Source: Ulota crispa
Taxonomy: Eukaryota > Streptophyta > Bryopsida > Orthotrichales > Orthotrichaceae
DNA length: 64,000 nucleotides
Assembly: GCA_963920765.1 (NCBI GenBank)
Contig: OY987247.1
Location: 21,920,471 to 21,984,470, forward strand
Reading direction: 5' to 3'
Part shown: piece by piece, positions 1-11,596 of the stretch
How the letters are laid out: each line of letters starts with the position of its first letter
Numbering within the stretch: the first letter of the stretch is position 1
The notes under the pieces: model-generated
The model's database searches: none
Told to the model about the DNA's origin: nothing
The model's input: only the letters and a program-made list of their open reading frames with translations
Translations under genes and position numbers: made by a program

Positions 1-574
1 AATAAACTTCCTTGTAAAACCATGATTTTGACCCAAACTAAACAACAACAAAAATATTCTAGATTTTAGTAAATGAAAAATTAAGTATTTCATTGTGATT
101 GCACAATGATGACACAAAAAATAAAATTGGACAAAATGGCAATTATGTCCTTTGTTTTACAAACTTCCCTAAATGCCATGAGAGGGGCAACAATTTTTCT
201 AGTAGAGCACTCTCTAGTAAATCTTGGAGCAAAATTCACTAGAAATATTCATTTAAAAACAATTTAAGGACATTTTCAATACCCGTAAGTATAGTTCTCC
301 ATTTACTTATGTGTGTTGTGTCCTTCCATTTTGTTTTTTGTGGTGACAAGTATTTTAGATTTGACATGTAAAAAGAGTATTGAAAGAGTTGAAGTTATTC
401 TTGTAGTACTAACCCCCTCTTGATAAAAAAATTATAAGCATTAAATCTAAAAGTGACATTTACATTCATTTTTGGTTGTCATCTACAACATACCTACTTT
501 GAGTTTGAATTAGAGTTGTTAGAGTTTGAGATGATTTGTTACAAGTTCTCAAAGTGAATTCATATATATATTTA
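1..574. other. AT-rich spacer, no gene seen
   Basis: No open frame of note, RNA gene or terminal inverted repeat was recognised. The sequence is AT-rich with short poly-A and poly-T runs. Confidence 0.5.
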
Positions 575-960
575 CGTACCACACTTTTTTTACTATTCTA
601 CCACACCAACTATGTATGGCCCATATTAATGATATTATGGAAATTGTGGACCATGGACAAGTCATCACCAAATTCATGAATCACCTTCTCATAGAAGTTA
701 TATCTTTAGCCCTAATTTTGATTATCAAATCTTCCTTGTACTAACTATTATCAAGTCTAAATCATGCAAATTTAAATCTTGAAATCAATACTATGAGCAA
801 TAACAACGGAAAATCCTTAGCTAACATTACACAACTTCTGTGTGAAGTTTTATTTTCAATACAATGAAGTCTTATCTGAGATCCAAGCTTACTATAATAT
901 CATAAATGTTCATTATAAATAACACGTGTGGTAGAATAGTAAAAAGGGTCTGGTACATGT
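575..960. repeat. MITE with about 40-bp inverted ends, family M1
   Basis: The left end reads GTACCACACTTTTTTTACTA and continues TTCTACCACAC. The right end near 925-958 is its reverse complement with a few mismatches (TACCAGACCCTTTTTACTA, then TTCTACCACAC). The interior has no coding capacity. The same terminal motif (ATTCTACCACACC) bounds the longer palindrome at 9888-10280, so both belong to one family. The superfamily was not determined, because no clear target duplication is visible. Confidence 0.7.
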
Positions 961-1448
961 ATCTATTAATTTTCATGAAATTTCCATCTCATGTTATAGT
1001 AACAAAAAAACCCAAGAAACTCAAGAACAATCTTTGACATGCATATCTTATTTTTTAGTCTCCAATCACCATGGTAGAGGTTCTCAAACATGCAAGCAAC
1101 TAAAGAAACATTTTCAAATGTTACTTTCCATTGCATAAATACATGCCTTCTTCTTATCATGGGGTAATGGAATAGAATATTAACAAATTGAAGCAAATAC
1201 ACTCTACAAAACAAGAAGAGCACTTGAACATTTACTTCAACATTGTCACAGTCAGAAGGCATGTGGTAAATAAGACTGCACATTTATTGTAGTACTCACT
1301 ACACTATACTTTTCATTCTCCAACCACTAAATGGAATTGTACAATTTATTGGTTTCAAAAAGCACTATAGTACTACGTAATCATTATGTGTATCCTTCAC
1401 TTCATTCATCATATTGGGCTTCAAAACCTAGTTTACCAAGACCATATA
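961..1448. other. Spacer, no supported gene
   Basis: A 105-codon minus-strand frame (966-1283) is present, but it has no recognisable domain and its residues look like a chance AT-rich reading frame. Nothing else was seen. Confidence 0.45.
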
Positions 1449-1960
1449 CTATTCTAAAGACACAAGATCACTTTGCATCCTACTAGGTCCCACTTCATCA
1501 TTATTGTTTCCCTTTGGAAGGGGGCGCAAATTGAGCTCCCCAATACTTGGACGCAATACCATCCTCCAAACTTGAGATTGGGTTTGGCAAGCTAGTTTGT
1601 CCTTTCCAAGCACGGCCCTCAAAACCCGCAAATCTTGTAGCTCTTATAATGCTCTTCAAACATCTAGACTATGCTCTTCAAGGAGAAAATCTATTGCATC
1701 ATCCTTGAAGTTTTCCCTCCACTAAGACATAGAAATTGACAAGCTCTTTGCAATGCTAGGAATGTCTTTGTCAATGTTGTTGGTACAACCATTGTCCATG
1801 GATGAATTGATGAGGATTCCATCACGCCTCCAAGTTAGTCTTTTTGGATGTGACCCAAATCATAATTGTTTATTGATTTCATCCCAATGCCTATTGAAGC
1901 ATTGATAAAAGAATTGTTTTTTACCCAAAGCCAATCCATGATTTGATTTGAGGATATTGT
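1449..1960 (-). pseudogene. 3' fragment of the repeated RING/coiled-coil gene (copy C)
   Basis: On the minus strand this stretch aligns with the C-terminal end of the RING gene copies at 18156-20500 and 22560-25175. The shared features include the text around GGCAAGC (minus-strand ACTTGCC), the phrase encoding a Trp-Arg-Arg-Asp/Glu segment, and a tail ending in a Gly/Asn/Asp-rich segment followed by EVGPSRMQ (EAGPSGTQ in copy A). Only the region downstream of the RING finger is present, with in-frame stops near 1730-1670. It is an isolated, decayed fragment, probably left by truncation or by later insertion of the neighbouring repeats. Confidence 0.7.
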
Positions 1961-1964
1961 TGCC

Positions 1965-2260
1965 TCCTTGAAAGACAAGAAGAATTGATATTGATCTCAT
2001 TGAAGTTGTTTCATGTTCTTTGAAGCTTTATGAAATTGCTTATGAAATTTTGAAGTGGAAAGGCCATAGGGCTCTAAAATGGTGCACCTCCTTCAATGTA
2101 TATAGCATTACATTGTTGAAAGGCTATAAAATACAACATGTAAAATTTGAGTGCATTTGAGAAGGTGCACAATTTCAGAACCTGCACCAAATTGAGTCTC
2201 CTACTTTAGTGACCATGAGCTGGTCCATGTTTATATATTGGTCATGGCTCTTGGTCAATA
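1965..2260. repeat. Dispersed repeat G, copy 1
   Basis: This segment runs from TTGAAAGACAAGAAGAATTG through AAGGCCATAGGGCTCTA to TTTGAGAAGGTGCACAATTT. It is repeated in inverted orientation at 58790-59120 with clear but diverged identity. No coding capacity; the class is unknown. Confidence 0.6.
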
Positions 2261-2748
2261 CTAGCAACCAAGAACCAATTTCTCATCCATTGGTAACTTA
2301 TAATAGTGTAAAGTGAAATGAGCAATCCTTTGGAAATTTGATCATTTATTCCAAAAAAATTCTCTCTTTTCAACTCTCTCAACTATCTTTCTTCTCATTT
2401 CTTGATAAAGCTTCAAGATTTTGGATGAGAATAAATAAAAAAATGATAATTGTAACCAAGAGGATTACAGATTTTTACTATTAAAACTTTTGTGAATAAT
2501 ACATAATGGAGAATGTAAAGTAAATGACCATGCCGTTGTTTTGATGTGTTTTTATAATGGAATTTTATTGTTGTATTTTTTTACAATGGAATAACATGTA
2601 AAAAAACATGAGATTAAAAATAATATACTTTTTATAATAAAAAATTCATTAAATTTTAAATATTGCAATAAATTTGGAATTACCGCAACTAAATGCATTC
2701 CATGCAATACAAAACTATTTCAACAATTTGTGAGTACATAAGTAAAAA

Positions 2749-3282
2749 CTAAGGGAATATCATAAATGCTCCTTAGTTCTTTCAAAATATCAACTTTATC
2801 CCTATATTATTTGTAATACCAAAAATTAGTGTACAAATATCAGTTATATCCCTAGTTATTTTTGAAGACTTTTAATATCCTTATTCTTCTTGTACCTCTT
2901 TTGTGCAAATTCTTGTAAATATTGGGACAAGAATGGAAAATACAAACACTAGATGCAAGTTGAATGTAAGTCAAATCTTGTAGGCAAGCTTTTTGAGCTT
3001 TATATAGGGTTTTTGCATTTAAGTTTATTGTGTCATGCCATTGCATTGATTAACAAACATACTCTTCAATCTTTGCTACCATCTTTGTTGCAAATGAGAT
3101 TTTTTTTTTAAATTATAAAAAGGCTCAAGAATACTAAGAATATTAGATGTTTTCAAATATAACAAGGAGTACAATTGATATTCTTACACAAAACTAGAGG
3201 TATTTTGATACTTCATATAATAAAGGAGCATATATGATATTTTGAAAGCTCTAAAGGGCATTTTTGATATTTTCCCTAAAAC
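2749..3282. repeat. MITE-like element with inverted ends
   Basis: The left end (AGGGAATATCATAAATGCTC, then TTTCAAAATATCA) is matched at the right end by the reverse complement of AGGGAAAATATCAAAAATGC and TTTCAAAATATCA. The arms are about 100 bp and imperfect. The interior includes a 64-codon minus frame with no known domain, which I do not treat as a gene. Confidence 0.6.
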
Positions 3283-3699
3283 TCTGCTCATAGCATTCAA
3301 ATAATATTAAAATAACATTTTCAATAGTAAATAGCATTAAAGCATGACAAAGTAAACCAATCAATAAATTTGGGATGGCTATTAGCTTGGTCACCCTAAA
3401 AATCTAGCCAAAAGATGTCTTGAGAGTGTCTTGACATAGATTGTGGGTGATCATGAAACAATATCCACTTTGTGACATAAAGGATTCCGTATCATTTTTC
3501 CATCCATTTTTTCTCATGATCATTTCTCTTTTTTTGAGCTAGTGTGAAGCAAACATGGACTAGCCGTATTTCCTCCTCCAATCATATCATTTAGATTGGC
3601 TTGGTCACCTGCTCTAGTCAATAGTGTAAAGAGGCTCTTAGGGTCATCAAGGAACTTAAAGAGAACATGGCCCATCCACGGGAACAAGAAATTTATAGC
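3283..3699. other. Spacer, nothing recognised
   Basis: No supported gene or repeat boundary. A 60-codon minus frame (3520-3702) runs into the adjacent hairpin and is considered spurious. Confidence 0.4.
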
Positions 3700-3828
3700 C
3701 ACTACAAGGAATCATGGTCAAATGTACAAAAAATTGACAAAGATTGTGACCTAATCTACAGTATACTTTAAGTTAGGTCACAATCTTTGTCAACTTTTTG
3801 TAGATTTGACCATGATTTCCTTATAATG
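3700..3828. mobile_element. CACTA-type hairpin MITE with AGC target duplication
   Basis: The element begins CACTACAAGGAATCATGGTC and ends in the reverse complement (GACCATGATTTCCTTATAATG). Almost its whole length folds back on itself with a very short loop. It is flanked by AGC at 3697-3699 and AGC at 3829-3831, the 3-bp duplication expected of CACTA (En/Spm) elements. It encodes nothing and would need a transposase in trans. A transcript would form a hairpin of about 60 bp. A relative lies at 53197-53304. Confidence 0.85.
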
Positions 3829-4059
3829 AGCAGAAGAAAACTTTGGACCCAAAGCAAGGTGGTCCCTGCAAACTAACCAACCAAAAGTGGGAGGGCCTAT
3901 CAATCGGTACATATATGAGGGTGGAATGGGCCCATCTGATGAGACCTAAACCCTCCATTCCACTTATCCCATGTAAAAATCTAGTGTTAAAATTTTTTGA
4001 GTAGGTTCTTTATGTTTTTTTTTTGAAAGTGATAAATTACTATTATTCCTACGTTTTTG

Positions 4060-4525
4060 TTGCTTTGATTTGTAAGAATCAGGTTTTTTGAGTTTTACAC
4101 AAAGTTTCCAATTGTGCATAGTACATTTGCAAATTACAAAACCTTCCGGCTTTTAAAGATTTTTTGATGTATGTGGCATTCCTCCAATACGTTTGAAAAT
4201 TCTCCCACAAATACCTACCTTGGTCTTCTATATGGAGCAACTAAACCTCAACTTTGTGTAAAGCAACTCTTTTGATATAAAGGTGGTCTAAGGCTTCTAA
4301 AGATTTTTGGGCAATAAGAAAAAGAACTTTCTCTCTTCTTTTAAAATGTAAATATCTCACTCCTCTCCATCTCAAATGAGCTGATTTTTTCTCACAACTT
4401 CTTTTTGTAATCTAGGGCAAGATCTACAATTGAATGTTAACTAAACCCTTTATTAAACCTTTCCATTCATTCCCCTAGAAGTGGTAGTTTTGAGTGACTT
4501 TTACAATGAAAAGGGCTTGGTTTAT
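4060..4525 (+). repeat. Partial TTAA element, family B (3' half)
   Basis: Aligns with the 3' half of the full-length B elements at 5589-6518 and 53906-54833. Shared text includes GAAAATTCTCCCACA, AACCTCAACTTTGTGT, AATATCTCACTC, GAGCTGATTTTTT and a diverged 3' end (CTTGGTTTATAAAGGTTAA). The 5' half is missing. Confidence 0.65.
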
Positions 4526-5588
4526 AAAGGTTAAATGAATATGGTTCCAAAATCAAAAGGACTTTGAGCTGCATGTAGGTATATTTTTTATCATTTATTA
4601 AAAATATCCCACTATCATGTACTAAGAGCATACATATATAGTGCATGATACTTATAACCAACAACTATTGGCCAAACAAGAAATATTGAAGCACATCACA
4701 TATACCTATGAGCTCAAAAGTAATTCTACCACCAAACAAGAATAATTGTAAGCTTCTTCCTAGTGGACTCAATTTTTTGATAACTTTTGTTTGACAAAGC
4801 CTTTAGCTGACTTGGGAATTGTTGATTATAAATGTCATGCATTGTATAAGTTCTCAAATGTAAGTCACCCTTGTACAATTGTTAATGGATTTGTATATCT
4901 TGCAACATGCTTAATGTTATCTTAATCAAGCAACTCCATATTTTAAGTTGAAAAACAATATGTTCAATCAATGGTTAATCAAAGTTACAATCATTCTCTT
5001 TACCCATGTAAACAATTTTCTTTGGCAATAGAGAGAATCCTCAAAATATTCTTATTTCCTCTACTTGTCTTGCTACTTGTAAGGTAGGAGCACCCATAAG
5101 CAAGAAAATAAAGGTTTTGAGGTAGGAAAATCAGTTGGTGAACTTTAAAAAAATATAGTGTTAAGTTAGGAAGAGGAAATTAAAAATATTGGCATCAGTT
5201 TGAAAGTTTCAATTGCAAGCATTTGTTCAAAAAGTTATTTCAAAGTCTTAAATCCCTAAAAATGTATAGTGGAGATCTCTTTAGTGTGCTCATATGCTCA
5301 TATGCTCATAATACTAACTTGAGGAGTTCTTAAATAGTGAGATAAGGTATTGGAAACTGTCATGCCAATCACCCAAAACCATCTCTATATCACTCATAAC
5401 CATTGCTTAACCCCTATATAGGTGTTTGACCTTTATTTTGTCAAAGGACACATTTAACTACCATTTTTGAAGTTTGAAAATTGGTCTATTTGCATACTTA
5501 ACCATAGGATCTTGTACTAGACTAGTATAAGAATGTGTAAAAGAAAATTCAAAAACTTTGATTGCACACATTGCAAGATATTTAGCAT
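4526..5588. other. Spacer with one short repeat match
   Basis: No gene seen. At about 5080-5110 the text AAGGTAGGAGCACCCATAAG matches the left end of the MITE at 62430-62745, so a single-ended remnant of that family sits here. Confidence 0.5.
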
Positions 5589-6518
5589 TTAACCCCTAAA
5601 GGACCATTGTCCCTTCGGGGAACAAATGGGATTTTGGGCATGTACCTATGGCTAAACTACTTTGCGTGTTTTTTTGAAACTTTTATTGAAGGTGAGGAAT
5701 TCAAAGATCTACTTGGGAATGTAATTTCTTCTTCATTTTGACATTTATTGAAAAAGTTATGCAAGAAAATCTGGAAAATGCTACTCCTCAGGCATCCAAA
5801 AACTTTTTTAAAAATTTCATTTCTTTCAAATAAAAATGTAAAATAGGTTCTTTAGACTTATATAGATGTGGGGAGCTTTGAATCATTCAATTTTGATTGA
5901 TGAGATGAAAGTTAGGAGGAGCTTTTCTTTGAAGGCAGTTCTATTCTCAACTCTAAAGTAAATTTTGAAGTCCTTTATTTTACTCAATTTTAATTATGTT
6001 GGAATTAAAAAAACCAAAGGATGTAGATTGTTTATCACAACATTATAACCGTTGGGATGTGCATTTTTTTTTTTTAATAATTAAATTCTTAACAAGTAAA
6101 TGTTTTGACTCATTCTCTACTTCATTTTACTTACTATTTTTTCCCATGTGTTGTATAGTCCCAATTAATTTGAAAATTCTCCCACACATACAATACCTAA
6201 CTTGGTTTTGTACATGGAAAAAACAAACCTCAACTCTTAGTAGAGTAATTTTTTTGCTCTAAGAGTGGTCAAAGCCTTCTAAAATTTTTCGGCAGTAGCA
6301 AATTTTTTTTTTTTTTGCAATTCAGATGTAAATATCTCACTTTTTTTTTTGTAGATTGAGCTAATTTTTTACCACCTATACCTCTTGTAGTCTACTATAA
6401 GATGTTATGGTTGAATTCTTGTAAAATACTTTTTTTCTTACCATTATACTTGCTTCCCCAAAAGTGGCAGTTTTCTATGTTTTTCACAAAAAGAATGGCT
6501 TGGTCCTTTAGGGGTTAA
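5589..6518 (+). mobile_element. Full-length TTAA element, family B, non-autonomous
   Basis: The element is bounded by TTAA-CCCCTAAAGGACC on the left and GGTCCTTTAGGGG-TTAA on the right. It is 930 bp and collinear over its whole length with the copy at 53906-54833. No transposase frame is present; an 88-codon frame at 5996-6262 is not conserved as an open frame in the other copy. TTAA duplications with C-rich termini are typical of piggyBac-type transposons, but a TA duplication (Tc1/mariner-like, TIR ACCCCTAAAGG) fits almost as well, so the superfamily is an inference. Confidence 0.75.
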
Positions 6519-6979
6519 AGTGTAAAAAACAAACTTTTTTACACCTAGCATGACTAGATAGTTTGGCTTTGAGATATTTTAACTTAAAGCTTTTGCAACA
6601 CATGGTTTGGAGGTTTGAGTTTTTATGGCAAGATATTGTATTGAGAATCTTTGAAAAAAATCAAAACAAAAATTACTTACACTTCATTCTCAAAAAAACA
6701 TTAGGTGGAAGAAGGTATGAGATTTAACAAAAAATTAAATTGGTAATAACCTTGCAATGGAATTGAAACATGATAATCCCAATGGTGAGATTGTTCAAGA
6801 AAGCAAACTGCACCCTTTCAAAAAATTCCTTTTGAAAAAATGTTAAACTTGCATTCAAATATGAATTTCATAAGTTATCTTTCCAAGAAGATGCTTAAAT
6901 TGCCCAAAAAACAAGAATGTCCATAACTTTCTCATAATTAGTCCAAATGCAATGGATCAAAGCTTTAAATGTAGAAAAA

Positions 6980-7240
6980 TCTATAATCTATGAGAAAATT
7001 TAATAATAATCACATTTTTGTCAAAAAAATTGCTACCTAGTCTCTCTAAATTTGTGCTTATTTGGGCATAACCTTTGCTTCTATGCATACATTCAAAGAA
7101 GAACTATATCTTCCAAAAGCTTATGTGTTTTTCTATCATAAAAAAAAAATTCAAAAAAACTAAGATAAAATATGAGGCCGTAGGTACCTGCACAAAGTCC
7201 CATTTGTCCCCCAAACGGACAATGGTCCTTTAGGAGTTAA
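6980..7240. repeat. Right arm of a TTAA foldback element (family A-like)
   Basis: The end reads AAGTCCCATTTGTCCCCCA, then GGACAATGGTCCTTTAGGAG-TTAA at 7237-7240. This is the inverted complement of the first 70 bp at 5593. It may therefore pair with the 5589 end as an outer element or be a remnant of a separate copy. Segment 6519-6980 holds nothing recognisable. Confidence 0.55.
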
Positions 7241-7559
7241 AATGCATAATCCTAGGATGTCCTTCAATTTTCTTAGCAAAATGGCAACTTCTCTATATAA
7301 TATTGGGAAGCAATTGTTGTTGATGGTTTACTATTTTTTATTAGTATTTCAAAACTAATGAGTCCCTTCCAAAACCATGATCACAATTTCCAAAATGAGC
7401 GTGCAATGCAACTATCAAAGAGCTACCTCCTAGTACAGAAATAAAGTTGAGCTCCAATTATTAATCAAAAATCATTATGAATGAAAATGAACTCAATGGT
7501 GAATGAATTCTATCTTGTATAACAAAAGTATCAAAGTGTAATTAGCATAAAAATACATT

Positions 7560-7686
7560 CACCATTACTAGGGATTTGGGCCCAAGAAGGGGCCCCTTTC
7601 CCAAAATCATGGGAACTTTGGGGAACACTTCTACATGGGCAAGCCAACCTAGTTGAAGTCCAACCATGTCAATTGATATGATTATA

Positions 7687-7725
<39 letters not shown>

Positions 7726-7825
7726 TATTTTCTAGCAACTAGCAGGAGTTGGTTTCCAGCATTGGGAACAACGAATGTCACAATCCTTTGGAGGGCTTAA
7801 TTTTTTCCTAATGATTATGTTGAAC
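7560..7825. repeat. Dispersed repeat H, copy 1, with an (AT)n run
   Basis: Runs from CATTACTAGGGATTTGGGCC through CACATGGGCAAGCC-like text and GACCATGTCAATT-like text to CAGCATTGGGAACAAC and GGAGGGCT. It is repeated at 53405-53676 with about the same order of blocks. An (AT) microsatellite of roughly 16 units occupies 7690-7722, exactly where the second copy carries an A-rich tract. No coding capacity. Confidence 0.65.
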
Positions 7826-8161
7826 GATGATAATTTAGTAAAAGGGCCCTTGCTGCCCAAAGGAGTGCTTACGATAAATCTTCACTTTATTCTCAACGTG
7901 TTGCTTGTTTTTTCAATGTGGCAGTTGTCATAGGCTCTTTAGTGATGCTATTCATCACACTTTTTAATACATAAGAGACGTGCTTGCACTTTAGCTTCCA
8001 CCCAAATCAATCAAAATGTGTTTGGAAGGAAAGTCAAATAAGACATTGAAGCTAGCTTCATACCAAAACTTCTTAAAAAAATGAAAAAGAAATGAAAATC
8101 TTTGCCTTTAACAAGGCCTCAAAGTATTCTAAATATCCAATTTGCCTCATCTATTTAGGGG

Positions 8162-9074
8162 TTAACCCCTAAGTACTTGAGGCTATGTTTTACTAAGAAA
8201 CTTTCAAAATGAGTTGTTTTTATAGCAAAGGCAAAAAAAAAATTAAAAATGAAATCTTGATGTAAGTTACCAGAAAATCTATAAGAGACAACTTTGGTAT
8301 GTTGTAGTAAAAAGATGAAAGATCTTTAGCACACACATTGTGAGATTACAAGCTTCAAAATGAGAAATATCTATTTTTGCAATTATTCAAATTTTAGGCA
8401 ACTCTAATTTGGGAAAAGTTTTGCACCAATAGATTACACTATTTTCATTGAAATTTTTCAAATTAACTTTTATGATGGAGCTAGCCATATGTCTAAAAGT
8501 TGTCATAACATTTTGACTTGGGGAGCACATATGAAAAACTTGGAATACAAGAATAGCTTAAAGAAAATTCTCATACAAAGTTGTTTTTCAACAATTTTTA
8601 ACTTCTACATATAGCAATACTTTTAGAATGTGAACAATAAAGGTTAAGAGTTTAGCTAGCTTCAAAGTTTAAAGGAGGGAAAGGAAAAAAAGGAAATATG
8701 TCAAAAATTGTGACTTTGACAAGCTTGATCAAGATAGTGTCACTTCCAACAAAGGTGAAGCAAGGGACTCATGGAATGATATTGGGTCAAATTTGACAAA
8801 AAGATATCTTTGCCCCTCAACCTTCGGGCAAGATTCCAAAAGTTCAATTGCACTGTAAATTTTTTTGCAGGTGCTGTTCCTTGAGCAGACAACATATTGC
8901 ATCATTTTTTTTTTTACAAATTGAAATGGCATGAAATTTTGTTTATTGGAAAGCTACTCCTTGAGTGCACATCCTCTATCCTTCATGTGGAAATATATTT
9001 GTTGATGAACAATTATTAGCTTGCCCAAATCTATTATGTTGCCAAAAAATAGTATTTGGGCTTTTAGGAGTCAA
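8162..9074 (+). repeat. TTAA-ended dispersed repeat, family D, copy 1
   Basis: Starts TTAACCCCTAAGTACTTGAG and ends near 9074 with TTTTAGGAG-TCAA. Its middle and right part (AGCTTAAAGAAAATTCTCAT, TAGCTAGCTTCAAAG, TTTGACAAGCTTGATCAA) matches the larger copy at 59298-60750. The terminal motif resembles those of families A, B and C. A 67-codon minus frame near 8729-8932 has a degenerate counterpart in copy 2, but no domain is recognisable. Confidence 0.55.
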
Positions 9075-9340
9075 TAGAGAATTATATCATGAGTTATTGA
9101 ATTATTCAACAGACAACCTACTCTTTATAAATTAGATAGGTAGGAGTTGTTATTGATGTTATCAATTTTTTTAATTATATACACTTTGTGAAAACACTGT
9201 ATTTTGATACACCTATAAAGTGGATTTTATGTAAACTAATGGATTGTGAAAATTCCTTATTATGAGTAGTTGCTTTGCTTGCAATTAATTTTTTCTTTTT
9301 ATACCTTCTCTTCCATTCTGAGCTTACTATCAGATGACAC

Positions 9341-9823
9341 TAAGGGCTGCTTCACAATATAAGCAACCATGAGAGGGCGTGGGATTGAGTGGCCAAACTT
9401 TGTTGAGATGCCAAAGAAACGGGTTGAAAATAGACAATAAAATATTGTTTTTGACACCTTTGGCCAGCCTTGGTGTAAAGCCTCCAAAGGCTAAGCCCAA
9501 TGTCCAAAGTCACAAAATTTATAAGACTCCCCCAATCTAACAGCCAAAATCTTGTTAGCTTTTGATTATTTTATGAAAACAATCTGACCGCCTCTCAACC
9601 GTAGTATGGACTTCTATTTTTGCTTGACTCAAATTTTTCTTGAAAGGCCATTGCTTTGGATGATGAAGTGTTGCCATGTAGGCATTTGGAGGATGAAAAC
9701 CTTTGGACTTTGGCCTCTAATGTGAAGGGTCAAGAGGCCAAGCTCTTAGTTTCTTGTGCACAATTTGATCATTGGAAACTAACAGCCTCTCGACCTTTGG
9801 CCATATTGTGAAGCGGCCCTAAA
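9341..9823. repeat. MITE with TAGGGC(C/T)GCTTCACAATAT ends
   Basis: The left terminus TAAGGGCTGCTTCACAATAT is matched by the reverse complement of AATATTGTGAAGCGGCCCTA-type text at the right end (ATATTGTGAAGCGGCCCTAA). The terminus TAGGGC is reminiscent of hAT-type MITEs, but I could not find an 8-bp duplication. A 62-codon minus frame inside is considered accidental. Confidence 0.5.
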
Positions 9824-9887
9824 TCCATATTTGTAAGTTTTTGTAAATAAATTTATAAGGTCAGCATCACATAATAGCAAAAAAGAG

Positions 9888-10280
9888 ATTGATATGTTTA
9901 CCACACTCTTTTAGCTATTCTACCACACCCCAAGGCAAAATTTAGATTTCTACCATTGAAAAGCTAAATTTGAGAATTTGGAATTCATCTTTGGACTCAA
10001 AGATTATGATTTAGTCTAGAATCATAAAAAGGTTCTAATTGAACAACACCTAATGAAAATGCTTATCTTTTTTTATAAGTAAAAGTAAAAGTATTTTTTT
10101 CCTTTGACCTAAGCTTTTTGAATGGGTGTTGTTCAATTTCAACCTTTTTTTATGGTTCTATACAATATCAAGGTCTCTAAGTCCAAATCTAAATTCCAAA
10201 TTTTGAAATTCAACGAGAATTGTAAAATTTATTCCAAGGGTGTGGTAGAATCGCTGAAAGGGACTGGTAGACATATCAAT
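9888..10280. repeat. Palindromic MITE of family M1
   Basis: Two arms of about 165 bp (9888-10055 and 10118-10280) are inverted copies of each other around a loop of about 60 bp. Outer ends read TTGATATGTTTACCACACTC and its complement, with the ATTCTACCACACCC block shared with the element at 575-960. The arms are diverged at roughly one base in six. The short plus-strand frames across the right arm and beyond are not genes. Confidence 0.75.
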
Positions 10281-10639
10281 TTACCTATCAAGAATTGCAT
10301 ATGCACAAGTTTGTATCAGGTTCAAGCCAAACAATGCCACTCACCGTAGCTTTAGAAGTACCTAACACCTTCACTGCGGATAACTTGCCTTTTGCTATGG
10401 ATGACTGGAAGGCGTGGACAAGGCATGGCCCTTTTGGTAACAATTCAAAACTAAATGGGACCAATGTGGAGGAGCTATGGTGGCCGAGAGGGCGCCCTTT
10501 CCGGCCCTCATAAAGTTTGTGACAAGGGGTGGAATGGAGGTGGAGGGGAACTTGTCCTTTGGCCTTTAAAACCCCTATTCCAACTGCCTATTATTGAAAA
10601 TTTGAAACTTAGTGATTTAATTGATTTGCATGTTGGGGG
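10281..10639. other. Spacer, no supported gene
   Basis: Contains overlapping short plus-strand frames (10295-10513, 10455-10667) with no recognisable domain. A slightly GC-richer patch near 10470-10540 is the only compositional feature. Confidence 0.35.
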
Positions 10640-11155
10640 TTTTTTTTTCCAAATTGTAGTAGATTAAGTTTTCTTGATTTTTGCTGCTTGGATTAGTGTA
10701 TTTCAATATATTGGGCATTGCATAAATCTTCCAATTTTGCCTAGTATATTTGCAAATTTCATGACCTTACGGTATTGCAAGATTTTACAACATGTGATTC
10801 ACACCTCTAATTGATTGGAAAATTCTCCCACACATACCTAAGATGGTCTCCTACATGGAAAAAATAAACCTCAATTTTGCATAGAGCAATTTTTTTGATA
10901 TATGAACAGTCAAAGGCTGTCAAGATTTTTGGACAGCAGGGAAAAAACTTTTTTTTCACTTCATGTCTTAATGTCTCACTCCCCTACATCTAGAATGAGC
11001 TGATTTTTTCCCCACAAGTACTTCTAGTAGTCTAAGGCAAGAGGTTTTGGTTGGATTTCCAAAAAAAGAAAATTCTTACTTTTCTACTCATTCCTCCAAA
11101 AGTGGTATTCTTTAGTGATTTTCACAAAAAAAATGGCTTGGGCCTTTAGGGGTAA
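10640..11155 (+). repeat. Partial TTAA element, family B (3' half)
   Basis: Aligns with the second half of the family B elements: AAAATTCTCCCACACATACC, CCTCAATTTTGCATAGAGCA, ATGTCTCACTCCCCTACATC, CCAAAAGTGGTATTC and a terminus GGGCCTTTAGGGG followed by TAAC. The 5' end is absent. Confidence 0.65.
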
Positions 11156-11596
11156 CAGCATGAAGACATGATGAATGCTTTAGCCCTAGTTAAAATATTA
11201 GGTTGTGATAGATTCCTAGAGAAGTTTCTGAGTGGAATGCTTCAACAAGATTTTACAATAGCTACTAGACGCAATAAAAGAGGTCTATGAAAGAAAAGCA
11301 CTTTTGGAAAACTCTATAAAGCATTATCACTCTACTATCAAATTTGAGATGCTTCTAAAATCACCAAATTTTGGCCCATGTACATTGTACAAACTAGTGG
11401 TCAACATTTTAATCAAAAATCTACAATCACCTCTTCAAAATTAATCCATCCAAACCTCACAATCTATTTTATGCAAGAAATACATTGTGGACAAAATCTT
11501 CTTTACATAAGAGGTCTTTCATTACACTTAGGAAAGTGGCCAAGACCTAGTTCCACTATTATAAGATTTTGAAAAATTCTCAATTGAATTGACTAG
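11156..11596. other. Spacer, nothing recognised
   Basis: No gene, RNA or bounded repeat was identified between the family B fragment and the family X fragment. Confidence 0.35.

Noticed and set aside
966..1283. 105-codon minus-strand frame
   Set aside because: Hydrophobic, low-complexity residues typical of random AT-rich DNA; no homologous copy in the window and no promoter.
7690..7722. (AT)n run as a regulatory site
   Set aside because: A simple microsatellite inside a dispersed repeat; the second copy of the repeat has an A-rich tract in its place.
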